64,000 nt of DNA, taken from positions 1,018,501 through 1,082,500 of the forward strand of contig NZ_JAQGPL010000001.1 of the NCBI RefSeq assembly GCF_028826105.1, given 5' to 3'. Shown here piece after piece: positions 41,130-49,833 of this stretch (its first letter is position 1; each line of letters starts with the position of its first letter). The position numbers were made by a program, and so were the translations under genes. Below the pieces are notes generated by a model that saw nothing but the letters and a program-made list of their open reading frames with translations, was not told where the DNA came from and searched no databases. This stretch comes from Paenibacillus humicola (lineage in GTDB: Bacteria; Bacillota; Bacilli; Paenibacillales; Paenibacillaceae).

Positions 41130-42956
41130 ATGAAAATCGTGCTAACGACCCTGAACGCCAAATATATCCATACCTCGCTGGCGCTGCGCTGCCTGAAAGC
41201 GTACAGCGGGCATGAGTTTGATATCGACATCGCGGAATATACGATTAAAGACCCGGCGATGAATATCGTCTCCGATCTGTTCGCGAAGGAGCCCGATGTC
41301 GTCGGGTTCTCGTGTTATATTTGGAACATCGAGGAGACGATCGCCGTCATCGACATGCTGCGCAAAATCAAGCCTTCGCTGCGCATCGTCCTCGGCGGCC
41401 CCGAGGTCAGCTACGATACGGCATTCTGGATGGAACGGCTGCCGCAGGTCGATTTCATCGTTTTCGGCGAAGGCGAGGAGACGTTTCACCATCTGCTCAC
41501 GGAGCTTCGCGGCGAACGGAAATTTCACCTGGTGTTCGGTCTCGTTTACCGGAAGCGGAAGGCGGACGGAACGGAGGAAATCGTCGTCAATCCGGGACGG
41601 CCGAAGCTCGATTTGGCGACGCTGCCGTCGCCTCACCGGTTTGCCGAAGATCTGCCTAAGCTGGGCAGCCGGGTCGTCTATTTCGAAACGAGCCGCGGCT
41701 GTCCGTTCAGCTGCCAGTTTTGCCTGTCGAGCATCGAGGTGGGCGTGCGTTATTACGATCTGGAGCGGACGAAGGCCGATCTGCTATTTCTCATCGAGTC
41801 CGGGGCGAAGCTGATCAAATTCGTCGACCGCACGTTTAATATTAAACGCGATTACGCGCTGGAAATATTCCGGTTTTTGATCGAAAACCATCGCGGCTGC
41901 GTGTTCCAGTTCGAAATAACGGCCGATATCATGCGCCCCGAGGTGCTCGATTATTTGGCCGAGCATGCGCCGCCCGGCATTTTCCGCTTCGAGATCGGGG
42001 TGCAGTCGACGAACGATCCGACGAACGAAGCGGTGCAGCGCCGGCAAAATTTCGCGAAGCTGACGCGCACGGTGACCAAGGTGAAGGAAAGCGGCAAAAT
42101 CGACCAGCATCTCGATTTGATCGCCGGGCTGCCGCATGAGGATTACGACACGTTCCGCAAAACGTTCAACGACGTCTTTGCGCTCCGGCCGGAAGAGCTG
42201 CAGCTCGGCTTTCTGAAAATGCTGCGCGGCACCGGACTGCGCCATGACGCGGACAAATACGGCTATATTTACATGGACCGCGCACCGTACGAAATACTCG
42301 GCAACGATCTGCTGCCGTTCTCGGATATTGTGCGGATCAAGCGGGTCGAGGATGTGCTGGAGAAATATTGGAACGCGCACCGGATGGATCATGCGCTGCT
42401 TTATTTGGTGGAGCGGGCATTCCCGTCACCGTTCGATTTCTTCCAGCAGTTCGGCGATTATTGGGAAAGCCGCGGCTGGCAGAAGATCGGCCACCAGCTG
42501 GAGGACCTGTTCGCAAGGCTGTGGGCGTTCCTAACGGAATATACGAGGCATGAAGAAACGAACGGAAGAAGCATAGGCTGGAGTCCGGACGCCGCACTCG
42601 GCCTGATGAAACTCGACTATTTCCTGAATCACAACTACAAGCCGCGCAAGGTGTGGTGGGATTTCACGATGGACCGGCCGGAGTGGAACGGCTGGATGAA
42701 GCGGCTGGCCGAGCGGCCGCAGGACGTGTCCGCCGCGTTCGCCGCGCTCGGTCTGGGCGAGAAAGAGCTGCACAAGCATGCGGTCATCGAACGGCTGCCG
42801 TTCGATCTGGACCGGTATATGCAAAGCGGCGCCGTCAGCGCCGAATCGGAGACGCTGCTCATCGTGGTCTACGGAGGCGGCTTCGGCGGAGGCGGTGCGG
42901 GAGCCGCCGCGAAGACGTTTGCCATGAAGCTGGGCCGGGAGGCGAGAACCGGCTAA
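41130..42956 (+). CDS. B12-binding domain radical SAM protein (DUF4080)
   Basis: This 608-residue protein has an N-terminal cobalamin-binding-like domain (about 1-140), a radical SAM domain with the [4Fe-4S] motif CPFSCQFC near residue 192 and a C-terminal DUF4080 region. Such proteins generate a 5'-deoxyadenosyl radical, often for methyl transfer or ring rearrangement, but this group has no assigned substrate. The ATG at 41130 follows GAGGGA; an in-frame ATG at 41088 has no site. It stands alone with a convergent MFS gene 13 bases away. Confidence 0.88.
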   Translation: MKIVLTTLNAKYIHTSLALRCLKAYSGHEFDIDIAEYTIKDPAMNIVSDLFAKEPDVVGFSCYIWNIEETIAVIDMLRKIKPSLRIVLGGPEVSYDTAFWMERLPQVDFIVFGEGEETFHHLLTELRGERKFHLVFGLVYRKRKADGTEEIVVNPGRPKLDLATLPSPHRFAEDLPKLGSRVVYFETSRGCPFSCQFCLSSIEVGVRYYDLERTKADLLFLIESGAKLIKFVDRTFNIKRDYALEIFRFLIENHRGCVFQFEITADIMRPEVLDYLAEHAPPGIFRFEIGVQSTNDPTNEAVQRRQNFAKLTRTVTKVKESGKIDQHLDLIAGLPHEDYDTFRKTFNDVFALRPEELQLGFLKMLRGTGLRHDADKYGYIYMDRAPYEILGNDLLPFSDIVRIKRVEDVLEKYWNAHRMDHALLYLVERAFPSPFDFFQQFGDYWESRGWQKIGHQLEDLFARLWAFLTEYTRHEETNGRSIGWSPDAALGLMKLDYFLNHNYKPRKVWWDFTMDRPEWNGWMKRLAERPQDVSAAFAALGLGEKELHKHAVIERLPFDLDRYMQSGAVSAESETLLIVVYGGGFGGGGAGAAAKTFAMKLGREARTG

Positions 42957-42969
42957 TCCGGTGCCGGCG

Positions 42970-44277
42970 CTATTTCGGTTCGGCGAGCCGTTCCGCCGCC
43001 TGTTGAACCGCCGGCCCGCCCGCCCCTGCGAACTTCGCCGCGGCTTTTCGTTTATTGCGGTACACCAAGATGATGGCAAGACATGGAACGAGACAGGACA
43101 GTCCGCACAGCATATAGGCGCTGTCCGCGCCGAAACGGTCGGCCGCGTAACCGGTGAGCAGATTGCCGAGCGGCGTCGAACCGGCAAAAACGAGCGAATA
43201 GACGCTCATGACCCGGGCGCGGTATTCGTCCCGGGCATTCATTTGGAGGAGCGAGTTGCTGTTCGTCGAGAAGGCGATTGTGCATATGCCCGTAGCGAGC
43301 AGCAGCAGGCCGGTGACCATGACGGAGCCGCTCAGTCCGATCAGAAACAGGCCGATCGAGATGACGATGCTGCAGACGACGCTCACCTTGAGCTTCGGGC
43401 CTATCTTGCTGCGCAGCCCGACCGTCACGGCGCCGATCAGCGACCCCGCGCCGAGACAGGACATCAGCCCGCCGTACGTTTTTTCGTCCAAATGAAGCAC
43501 CGTTCTGGTAAAGACGGGAATGAGCACGTTGAAGTTAAAGGCGATCGTCCCGATTACGGTTACGAGCAGAATCGTTTGCGACAGCAAAGGATCGCCCGCC
43601 ATATAACGGATGCCGTCCTTGATTTCGGCGATCAGGCCGATGCCCGTTTTCTTCGCCCGGACATAAGGCTTCGCCTCGATTCGAAGCAGGCCGAGCAGGA
43701 CGGCGACGAAGCTGAGTCCGTTCAGCAAAAAGCACCAGCCGGTCCCCAAATACGCCATCATCAGCGCGCCGATCGAAGGTCCGAGGATGCGCGCCAAATT
43801 GAAGGTGGTCGAGTTGAGCGCGATGGCATTCATTAAATCTTCCTTGCCGACGATCTCGATATTGAACGATTGGCGGGTCGGCAAATCGAACGTGTTCGTC
43901 AGGCCGAGCAGAAACGCCACCGTAAGCACATAGCCGTAACGGACCGTGTCCGTAAAGACGAGCACGGCGAGAGTGAGTGCGAGACACATCGAAACGGACT
44001 GGGTGATCAGCAGGATGCGCCGCTTCGGATACCGGTCGATAATGACTCCGGCGAACAAGGATAGGAAGGTGATCGGGAGAAACTGAACCGCTCCGACCAA
44101 ACCGAGCAGGAACGGCGAACCGGTCAAAGTCAGCACAAGCCAGGACTGCCCGATATTTTGCATCCAGGTGCCGATCAGGGAAATGCACTGCCCGTACCAG
44201 AAATAGCGGTAATTGCGGTGGGTCAGCGCATGAAAGTGGCGATCGACGAGCCGCCCGCCGGCGGCGCGGATATTCAT
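42970..44277 (-). CDS. MFS transporter (EntS/DHA3-like exporter)
   Basis: This 435-residue protein has 12 predicted transmembrane segments. The MFS loop motif appears as GVIIDRYPKRRILL between helices 2 and 3, and N-terminal NYRYFWYGQCISLIGTWMQ is typical of the MFS_3/EntS group. The ATG at 44277 is chosen because GGGAGGCG lies 9 bases upstream. Its promoter region holds a perfect palindrome at 44489. It is probably a drug or siderophore exporter. Confidence 0.87.
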   Translation of the reverse strand: MNIRAAGGRLVDRHFHALTHRNYRYFWYGQCISLIGTWMQNIGQSWLVLTLTGSPFLLGLVGAVQFLPITFLSLFAGVIIDRYPKRRILLITQSVSMCLALTLAVLVFTDTVRYGYVLTVAFLLGLTNTFDLPTRQSFNIEIVGKEDLMNAIALNSTTFNLARILGPSIGALMMAYLGTGWCFLLNGLSFVAVLLGLLRIEAKPYVRAKKTGIGLIAEIKDGIRYMAGDPLLSQTILLVTVIGTIAFNFNVLIPVFTRTVLHLDEKTYGGLMSCLGAGSLIGAVTVGLRSKIGPKLKVSVVCSIVISIGLFLIGLSGSVMVTGLLLLATGICTIAFSTNSNSLLQMNARDEYRARVMSVYSLVFAGSTPLGNLLTGYAADRFGADSAYMLCGLSCLVPCLAIILVYRNKRKAAAKFAGAGGPAVQQAAERLAEPK

Positions 44278-44488
44278 TCGGATAACGCCTCCCGGCCTCG
44301 CCCGTCCCGCTGGTAAAGCGTATTCAAAGATTCCCCGCCGTTGCACCGGGCCTTCCGCCGGTCTCCGGCGTACCGGTGCGAACAGCGGCACGGCCGCGGC
44401 GTCCGGCGGGAAAGCGAATGGCTGTCGTCGTTCATCCGTTCTTCCTCCTCAACCTTCTATGCCCTCAGTTTACTCCCGCTGCCGGTGC

Positions 44489-44502
44489 GTTGCAATTGCA
44501 AC
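44489..44502. promoter_or_regulatory. Perfect 14-bp palindrome in the divergent MFS/AKR spacer
   Basis: GTTGCAATTGCAAC is a perfect palindrome about 210 bases from the MFS start and 190 from the AKR start. On the minus strand its inner TTGCAA followed by 17 bases and TAAACT could be the MFS promoter, so a bound MarR-like regulator would block it. Confidence 0.5.
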
Positions 44503-44691
44503 TTCTGACGCCTTGTAAAGCTGAGACGGCAAAATCGAACCGTCCGGGAGGCAGGACGCGGTAGTCCGGAACGGAACGGGCGTGTTATGATAGACATGCA
44601 CATCATCGTTTTTTGCGTCAAAACGATTGCGGTCAGCCGGCTTCGGAATTCGGAGATGCCGGGTGCAACCCGACAAAAAGGAGCGATCAAC

Positions 44692-45681
44692 GTGGTCTAC
44701 CAGGCAAGTGAAGAGCGGTATGCTTCCATGAAGTACAACCGCTGCGGACGATCCGGCTTGAAGCTGCCGGCGATTTCGCTGGGGTTGTGGCACAATTTCG
44801 GCGGGACGGATACATACGAGAACGGCGCGGCTATGCTGCGCAGGGCGTTCGATTTGGGCGTCACGCACTTCGATCTCGCGAATAACTACGGGCCGCCGGC
44901 CGGTTCGGCGGAGGAAATGTTCGGGCGGGTGATGGCGGGCGATTTCAAGCCTTACCGCGACGAAATGATTATTTCGACGAAGGCGGGCTATTATATGTGG
45001 GCGGGGCCTTACGGCGAGTGGGGCTCGCGCAAATATCTGGTTTCTTCGCTGGACCAGAGCCTGAAGCGGATGGGGCTCGATTACGTCGATATTTTCTATC
45101 ATCATCGTCCGGACCCGGATACGCCGCTCGAGGAAACGATGGGCGCACTCGACCATATCGTCCGTTCGGGCAAAGCGCTTTACGCCGGCATTTCCAACTA
45201 TAACGCCGAGCAGGCGGCAGCGGCGATCGAGATCGCAAACCGGCTTGGCACGCCGATTCTGATCCACCAGCCGTCCTATAGCATGCTGAACCGCTGGATC
45301 GAAGGCGGACTGCAGGACGTTCTCGAGCAGAACGGCGTCGGCAGCATCGTGTTCAGCCCGCTGGCGCAGGGCATGCTGTCGAACAAATATTTGAACGGCA
45401 TTCCGGAGGATTCGCGCGCAGGCGGCTCGAGCCGGTTCCTCAGCGAGAAGAACATCACCGCCGAGCTGCTGGACAAGCTGCGCAGGCTGAACGATCTGGC
45501 GTCGGCGCGCGGCCAGTCGCTCGCGCAGATGGCGCTCGCCTGGGTGCTGCGCGGCGGCCGAGTTACGTCCGCGCTGATCGGCGCCAGCAAGGTGAGCCAG
45601 GTCGAGGACAGCGTGGCGGCGCTGAACAATCTCGATTTTTCGAGCGAAGAGCTGGAGCAAATCGAGACGATTCTGAAGTAA
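44692..45681 (+). CDS. Aldo-keto reductase (YghZ/AKR14-like)
   Basis: This 329-residue NADPH-dependent reductase reduces aldehydes such as L-glyceraldehyde 3-phosphate or methylglyoxal in the E. coli YghZ group. The tetrad is Asp and Tyr in HFDLANNYGPP, Lys in ISTKAGY and His in FYHHRPD. The GTG at 44692 is chosen because AAAAAGGAG precedes it and its product VYQASEERY... matches the YghZ N-terminus. It is a single gene ended by a terminator. Confidence 0.88.
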   Translation: MVYQASEERYASMKYNRCGRSGLKLPAISLGLWHNFGGTDTYENGAAMLRRAFDLGVTHFDLANNYGPPAGSAEEMFGRVMAGDFKPYRDEMIISTKAGYYMWAGPYGEWGSRKYLVSSLDQSLKRMGLDYVDIFYHHRPDPDTPLEETMGALDHIVRSGKALYAGISNYNAEQAAAAIEIANRLGTPILIHQPSYSMLNRWIEGGLQDVLEQNGVGSIVFSPLAQGMLSNKYLNGIPEDSRAGGSSRFLSEKNITAELLDKLRRLNDLASARGQSLAQMALAWVLRGGRVTSALIGASKVSQVEDSVAALNNLDFSSEELEQIETILK

Positions 45682-45714
45682 ATCGAAGCGGCGGAACGGC
45701 GAGAAGCATCTCGA

Positions 45715-45760
45715 AGTCCGGCGTATGCGGCGGCTGCCGCGTGCGTCCGGACTTTTTTTT
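45715..45760 (+). terminator. Terminator after the aldo-keto reductase
   Basis: AGTCCGG (45715-45721) and CCGGACT (45747-45753), with inner TGCGGC/GCCGCG pairing, are followed by eight T residues. Confidence 0.82.
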
Positions 45761-45869
45761 GTCGTCCTGCAAGGCAGCGCGAAGCGCGAAAGCGTCCCGG
45801 AACGTTCACCCCGGCCGGGCAACCGGCATACCCTAGTTATCAGCCCAGACGACAGGAGTTGCGTTGCTG

Positions 45870-46673
45870 ATGCCGATTTCTCCGGGAACCCATCTGATGG
45901 TGACCGTCCTCCCCGGCGATACGCTGTATGCGATCGCCAACCGATACGGCACGAACGTGCCTGCCATTACACAGGCCAATGCGCTGTATCCGCCCGTTAC
46001 CGACCCGGGCCTCATTTATCCCGGGCAATTGCTTCTGCTCCGGCTGCCGGGCATGTCGCAGACGAGCGCCGTGCTGTACCAGGTCGCGCAGGGCGACAAC
46101 CTGTTCCGCATCGGCGAGCGGTTTTCCGCCGGCGCCGACATGCTGGCGTCGCTCAACCAGCTGCAGGATCCGAACCTCATTCGCGTCGGCCAGCAGCTGT
46201 TCGTCCCCGCTTTCGTGTACGAGGTTGCGCCGGGCGATACGTTCTACGGCATTTCGCGCCGGTTCGGCGCATCCATGAGCGAGCTCGCGCGGGCGAACCG
46301 CGGCCGGCCGGGCTGGTCGCCGGACGTGCTGTATCCGGGCTTCCAACTGGCGGTTCCGTACCCGTCCTCCACGAATATCGCCGTTTTCGAGCCGATGCCC
46401 GGCGCGACGATCGCCTCCGGCCAGCAGCTGTCGGGCGTGGCCCGCGCCTTCGAAGCAAACGTGCTGTACCAGCTTCGCGATGCATCGGGCCGCTCTGTTA
46501 TTCCGGAGCGGTTCGTGACAGCCGCCGAAGGCGCGCCGGCGTTCGGGCGGTTTAACGCGGAGCTCCGTTTCGCCCAGACGCCCGCCGCACGCACGGGCAC
46601 GCTGCTGGTATACACGCGCAGCGCCCGCGACGGCAGCATTCAGGACATGGTCGAGGTGCCGGTCCGTTTCTGA
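45870..46673 (+). CDS. LysM-repeat protein with C-terminal Gmad2-like domain
   Basis: This protein of about 267 residues has three LysM peptidoglycan-binding repeats: about 10-58 (VLPGDTLYAIANRYG), 70-115 (VAQGDNLFRIGERF) and 118-165 (VAPGDTFYGISRRFG). A C-terminal Ig-like Gmad2 domain follows. No signal peptide is evident, as is common for LysM proteins of the spore envelope. The start may be TTG 45864 or ATG 45870 behind CAGGAG. A spore or cell-wall location is inferred. Confidence 0.82.
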   Translation: MPISPGTHLMVTVLPGDTLYAIANRYGTNVPAITQANALYPPVTDPGLIYPGQLLLLRLPGMSQTSAVLYQVAQGDNLFRIGERFSAGADMLASLNQLQDPNLIRVGQQLFVPAFVYEVAPGDTFYGISRRFGASMSELARANRGRPGWSPDVLYPGFQLAVPYPSSTNIAVFEPMPGATIASGQQLSGVARAFEANVLYQLRDASGRSVIPERFVTAAEGAPAFGRFNAELRFAQTPAARTGTLLVYTRSARDGSIQDMVEVPVRF

Positions 46674-46690
46674 CGCAAGCGTTCCGTATA

Positions 46691-46734
46691 AAAATGCCGT
46701 CCTGCTGCCGACATTCGGCCGGGACGGCATTTTT
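46691..46734 (+). terminator. Terminator after the LysM gene
   Basis: AAAATGCCGTCC (46691-46702) pairs with GGACGGCATTTT (46722-46733) and ends in T residues; it can serve the convergent operon as well. Confidence 0.8.
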
Positions 46735-46751
46735 CCATCCGCTTCATGTTT

Positions 46752-47129
46752 TTACGAAACGGTCAGACGTGCGGACAGGCCGATACAGGCGACGCCGGCC
46801 AGAATCAGCAGGCAGCCCGCGATTTTCATGGCCGACAGCGGTTCGCCGAACAAATAATAGGCGCCGACGATGGAGAGGATGTAAGCCAGGCTTTGAACCG
46901 GATAAGCGTAGCCAAGATCCACCTTGGACACGATATAGAGCCAAAGAACGGTGGCGCAGCCGTAAATGAACAGCCCGCCGGCGATGTAAGGGGAGAACAG
47001 CAGCTCCAGCACGGTCCGAACGCTCTCGAACGGCCTCGTCTGCCGCATCAGCCCGTATTTCCACAAAAACTGGCCGGACACCAGCATCAGCGTATTCGCC
47101 GCTATAAGCGCAAACTGAACAAGCGTCAC
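46752..47129 (-). CDS. Small EamA/EmrE-like membrane protein
   Basis: This 125-residue protein has four transmembrane segments of the small multidrug resistance/EamA fold (last: IAGCLLILAGVACIGLSA). It starts with GTG overlapping the previous stop (GTGA). With the GT2 and DUF2304 genes it forms a module, where proteins like ArnE flip polyprenyl-phosphate sugars across the membrane. That flippase role is inferred from context. Confidence 0.75.
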   Translation of the reverse strand: MTLVQFALIAANTLMLVSGQFLWKYGLMRQTRPFESVRTVLELLFSPYIAGGLFIYGCATVLWLYIVSKVDLGYAYPVQSLAYILSIVGAYYLFGEPLSAMKIAGCLLILAGVACIGLSARLTVS

Positions 47130-47488
47130 AGGCGGCGTTCACCGCCCTTCTCCGGCTGAAGCTCAAGCAGCTTTTTCTCCAGCACGGCAAACTCCTGCGT
47201 CAGCGTTTTGATTTTATCTGCCTGGTTCGATAAGCCGATCGTCTGCCGGACAAGCAGCCCCAGGATGAAGACGATCGTAATCAGGAAGACGAACGCCGGC
47301 ATATACGCGATGCCGATCCGCCCGGCGATCCGGTTCAGCAGCGGGATGCAAAGCGCGGCCGCAACGCCGGCGAGCGCGACGACCAGCCACAGGAACGCAT
47401 AGCGGTCCCGCAGCTTGTGGGTCGCCGTGAAATACACGATCAGCCCGAAAAAACACAGCGTGATCAAAATGGCGACAAACTGATTCAT
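47126..47488 (-). CDS. DUF2304 membrane protein
   Basis: This 120-residue protein has three hydrophobic segments and a C-terminal coiled coil (KIKTLTQEFAVLEKKLLEL). DUF2304 genes are regularly placed next to dolichol-phosphate-mannose-synthase-like GT2 genes, as here. The biochemical role is unknown. GAAAGGA precedes the ATG. Confidence 0.8.
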   Translation of the reverse strand: MNQFVAILITLCFFGLIVYFTATHKLRDRYAFLWLVVALAGVAAALCIPLLNRIAGRIGIAYMPAFVFLITIVFILGLLVRQTIGLSNQADKIKTLTQEFAVLEKKLLELQPEKGGERRL

Positions 47489-47506
47489 GGAACGGCGGTC
47501 CTTTCG

Positions 47507-48220
47507 TTATGAGAAGCTTTTGCGGATCAATGAGAACAGGGTCACCTTCATCATATAATACATCGATTTGGTCCAGTTGATCGACGACTCGCCGCCTTGG
47601 CGGCTCCGCATGTCGACGGGGATTTCCTTCACCCGAAAACCGCGCTTGACCAGGCTGACGATCACTTCGACCTCCGGATAATCGGTCGGATAGGCGCGCG
47701 AAAACAGCTCGATCGTCCGGCGGTTTACAATGCGAAACCCCGAGGTCGGATCGGTGATTCGGACGCCGGTAAGCAGCCGGACGAGCAGGTGAAAATAATA
47801 AATGCCGATCCGTCTTGCCGCGCTGCCGCGATAGCCGCTCGGCTTAAGGAAGCGCGAACCGATCACCATGTCCAAATCGCCGGTCCGGACCGCTTCCACG
47901 AGCTTGGCGATGTCCTGCGGCCGGTGCTGCCCGTCGGCGTCGAGCTGGATCGCATACGAGTAACCCAGCCGGTCGGCGTATTTGTAGCCGCTCTGCATCG
48001 AGCCGCCGATGCCGAGATTGACCGCGTGGCGCAGGGAGGGCATCCCCTCGCTCCGGATAATATCGGGCGTGCGGTCCTTTGAGCCGTCGTCGATGACGAC
48101 AAAATCGTAAGGCGTATGCAGCTTCAGCTCCCGGACCGTGCGAGAGAGCGCCGCCTCTTCGTTGTAAGCGGGAATGATGACGAGAATGCTGCGGTTCTGT
48201 TCGGTTGGGATAAACGGCAT
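47507..48220 (-). CDS. Family 2 glycosyltransferase (polyprenyl-phosphate sugar synthase type)
   Basis: This 237-residue GT2 shows VIIPAYNEEAAL, the DGS of VVIDDGSKDRT and the DXD in IQLDADGQH, with a C-terminal DPM1-like block (MPVDMRSRQGGES...). It likely transfers a sugar from a nucleotide donor to undecaprenyl phosphate. The ATG at 48220 follows GAGGCGG. It heads the three-gene minus operon, divergent from a GT-C type transferase that could use its product. Confidence 0.85.
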   Translation of the reverse strand: MPFIPTEQNRSILVIIPAYNEEAALSRTVRELKLHTPYDFVVIDDGSKDRTPDIIRSEGMPSLRHAVNLGIGGSMQSGYKYADRLGYSYAIQLDADGQHRPQDIAKLVEAVRTGDLDMVIGSRFLKPSGYRGSAARRIGIYYFHLLVRLLTGVRITDPTSGFRIVNRRTIELFSRAYPTDYPEVEVIVSLVKRGFRVKEIPVDMRSRQGGESSINWTKSMYYMMKVTLFSLIRKSFS

Positions 48221-48380
48221 GGATCTACCCGCCTCGCATGTCATGTGTTAGCCAGTATGGTCATATACCGGCCAAAATAGACGGCGCCCGGGCAGTACGA
48301 GGTTTAAATCGGGCAATTTTAATCAAGGCTATATAAAGCTTGGTCTTTACGAATCCGTACCACCGGAAAATGGGGATATC

Positions 48381-48412
48381 AAAATCAGAACATCAGAAAA
48401 TCGGAACATCAG
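48381..48412. repeat. 16-bp tandem duplication next to the GT-C start
   Basis: AAAATCAGAACATCAG (48381-48396) and AAAATCGGAACATCAG (48397-48412) are adjacent copies with one mismatch, running into the AGGAGG binding site of the following gene. Confidence 0.8.
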
Positions 48413-48428
48413 GAGGGAGCCCGTCCGA

Positions 48429-49712
48429 TTGTTTTCCATTCGATCCGAAACGCCGGCGGTGCGCAGGCTCGTCATGGCCGTCATGGCGGCCGTGCTGCTC
48501 GCGAACGCCGCGGTCGTGCTGTGGCGCGGCGATCATTTTCTGCTCGGCTCCTACGAGAAACGAAACAACGACGACGTGAAATATATTTACGCGGCGCAAA
48601 TGCTCGTCGAACGGCATACGCTCGTCTATAACAGCGGCGGCGCGCCGACGGACTTCATCATGCCGGCCATCCCGCTTATGCTGAGCGGGTTTATGGCCTT
48701 CCTGGACCGCGACGGCGCGGTGACGGCTTTTCGCCTGCTGCAATGCCTGATGCAGACCGCGTCCGTTTATTTGGTGTTCGTCGCCGCGCGTGCGCTGCTC
48801 GGCACGAGGACGGCGCTGCTCGCCGCCCTTTTATCGGCGTGCTACGTGCCGGACCTGTTCGCTTCGGGCGCGATTTTGACCGAATCGACGTTCAAGCTTC
48901 TCTTTTTGCTGCTTGTCTGCGGCACGCTCTATGCGCTGAAATCGGGAACGGGCGCCGCCTGGGCGCTGGTCGGCATTCTGCTCGGACTCGCCTGCTACGT
49001 CAAGCCGCAAAGCTGCCTCTATCCGCTGTGCCTCTTTCTTATTTGGCTGGCGCACAAGTACGGCTGGCGGCAGTTCGTCAAATGCACCGCCATTGTCGGG
49101 GTCAGCAGTCTCCTGCTCCTGACCCCGTGGTGGGTACGCAACTATGCCGATTTCCGCGCCTTCATTCCGTTTACGAATTCGTCGGGAAATCCGATGCTGC
49201 TCGGGGCGCTCATCAAGAGGCAGGCGCCGCCGCAGGGCTTCTTCGAGCAGTATCCCGAATACGCGGGCAACCGGCTGTTCGCCGGCAGCAACAGCTGGGA
49301 GAAAAAAGCGGCGAAGCGGCTGATCGCCTACGGGTTTACGCACGATCCGCTGCGGTACGCTTACTGGTTTACGGTCGGCAAAACGATCGGGCTGTTCGAA
49401 GGCCCGTTCTACTCGAAGCCGGTGCCGGGACTGCCGCGGCCGGCGGTCGTTACGCTCCATGTGATGTACGTGATCGCGGGCTTCGCGGGCATCGCCGCAT
49501 CGCTGGCGCAGCGGCGGTTCAAGCAGCTCATGCCGCTGCTGCTCCCGTTTCTCTATTTCTGGTTCATCCACCTTCCCTTTGTGACGTTCGGCCGATACGG
49601 CTATCCGCTCATGTGGATTTTGACGATTTTTGCGGCCTCCGCGCTCGGCTCGCTCGCCGACTGGATCCGCCGCAGACGTTCCGCCCGTCAGGCCGAACCC
49701 GCCAATCTTTAA
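48429..49712 (+). CDS. GT-C fold membrane glycosyltransferase (ArnT/PMT-like)
   Basis: This 427-residue protein has about ten membrane helices and a loop after helix 1 with acidic residues (EKRNNDDVKYIY) as in GT39/ArnT-type transferases that use polyprenyl-phosphate sugars. Start is TTG (48429), 9 bases after AGGAGGGAG. It lies divergent from the GT2/DUF2304/EmrE-like operon, the expected supplier of its lipid-linked donor. The acceptor is unknown. Confidence 0.82.
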   Translation: MFSIRSETPAVRRLVMAVMAAVLLANAAVVLWRGDHFLLGSYEKRNNDDVKYIYAAQMLVERHTLVYNSGGAPTDFIMPAIPLMLSGFMAFLDRDGAVTAFRLLQCLMQTASVYLVFVAARALLGTRTALLAALLSACYVPDLFASGAILTESTFKLLFLLLVCGTLYALKSGTGAAWALVGILLGLACYVKPQSCLYPLCLFLIWLAHKYGWRQFVKCTAIVGVSSLLLLTPWWVRNYADFRAFIPFTNSSGNPMLLGALIKRQAPPQGFFEQYPEYAGNRLFAGSNSWEKKAAKRLIAYGFTHDPLRYAYWFTVGKTIGLFEGPFYSKPVPGLPRPAVVTLHVMYVIAGFAGIAASLAQRRFKQLMPLLLPFLYFWFIHLPFVTFGRYGYPLMWILTIFAASALGSLADWIRRRRSARQAEPANL

Positions 49713-49760
49713 CGCCGGCCGTCATGCGCCGCCACGCGCACCAGGGAACATGATCGTAAA

Positions 49761-49809
49761 AAAGACCTCCCATTCGAGCGCTGTATCGGACGCCGAATCG
49801 GAGGTCTTT
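49761..49809. terminator. Bidirectional terminator
   Basis: AAAGACCTCC (49761-49770) pairs with GGAGGTCTTT (49800-49809), between the ends of the GT-C and manA genes. Confidence 0.75.
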
Positions 49810-49833
49810 ATGGGCTTCAAGGACTGCGGAGGC

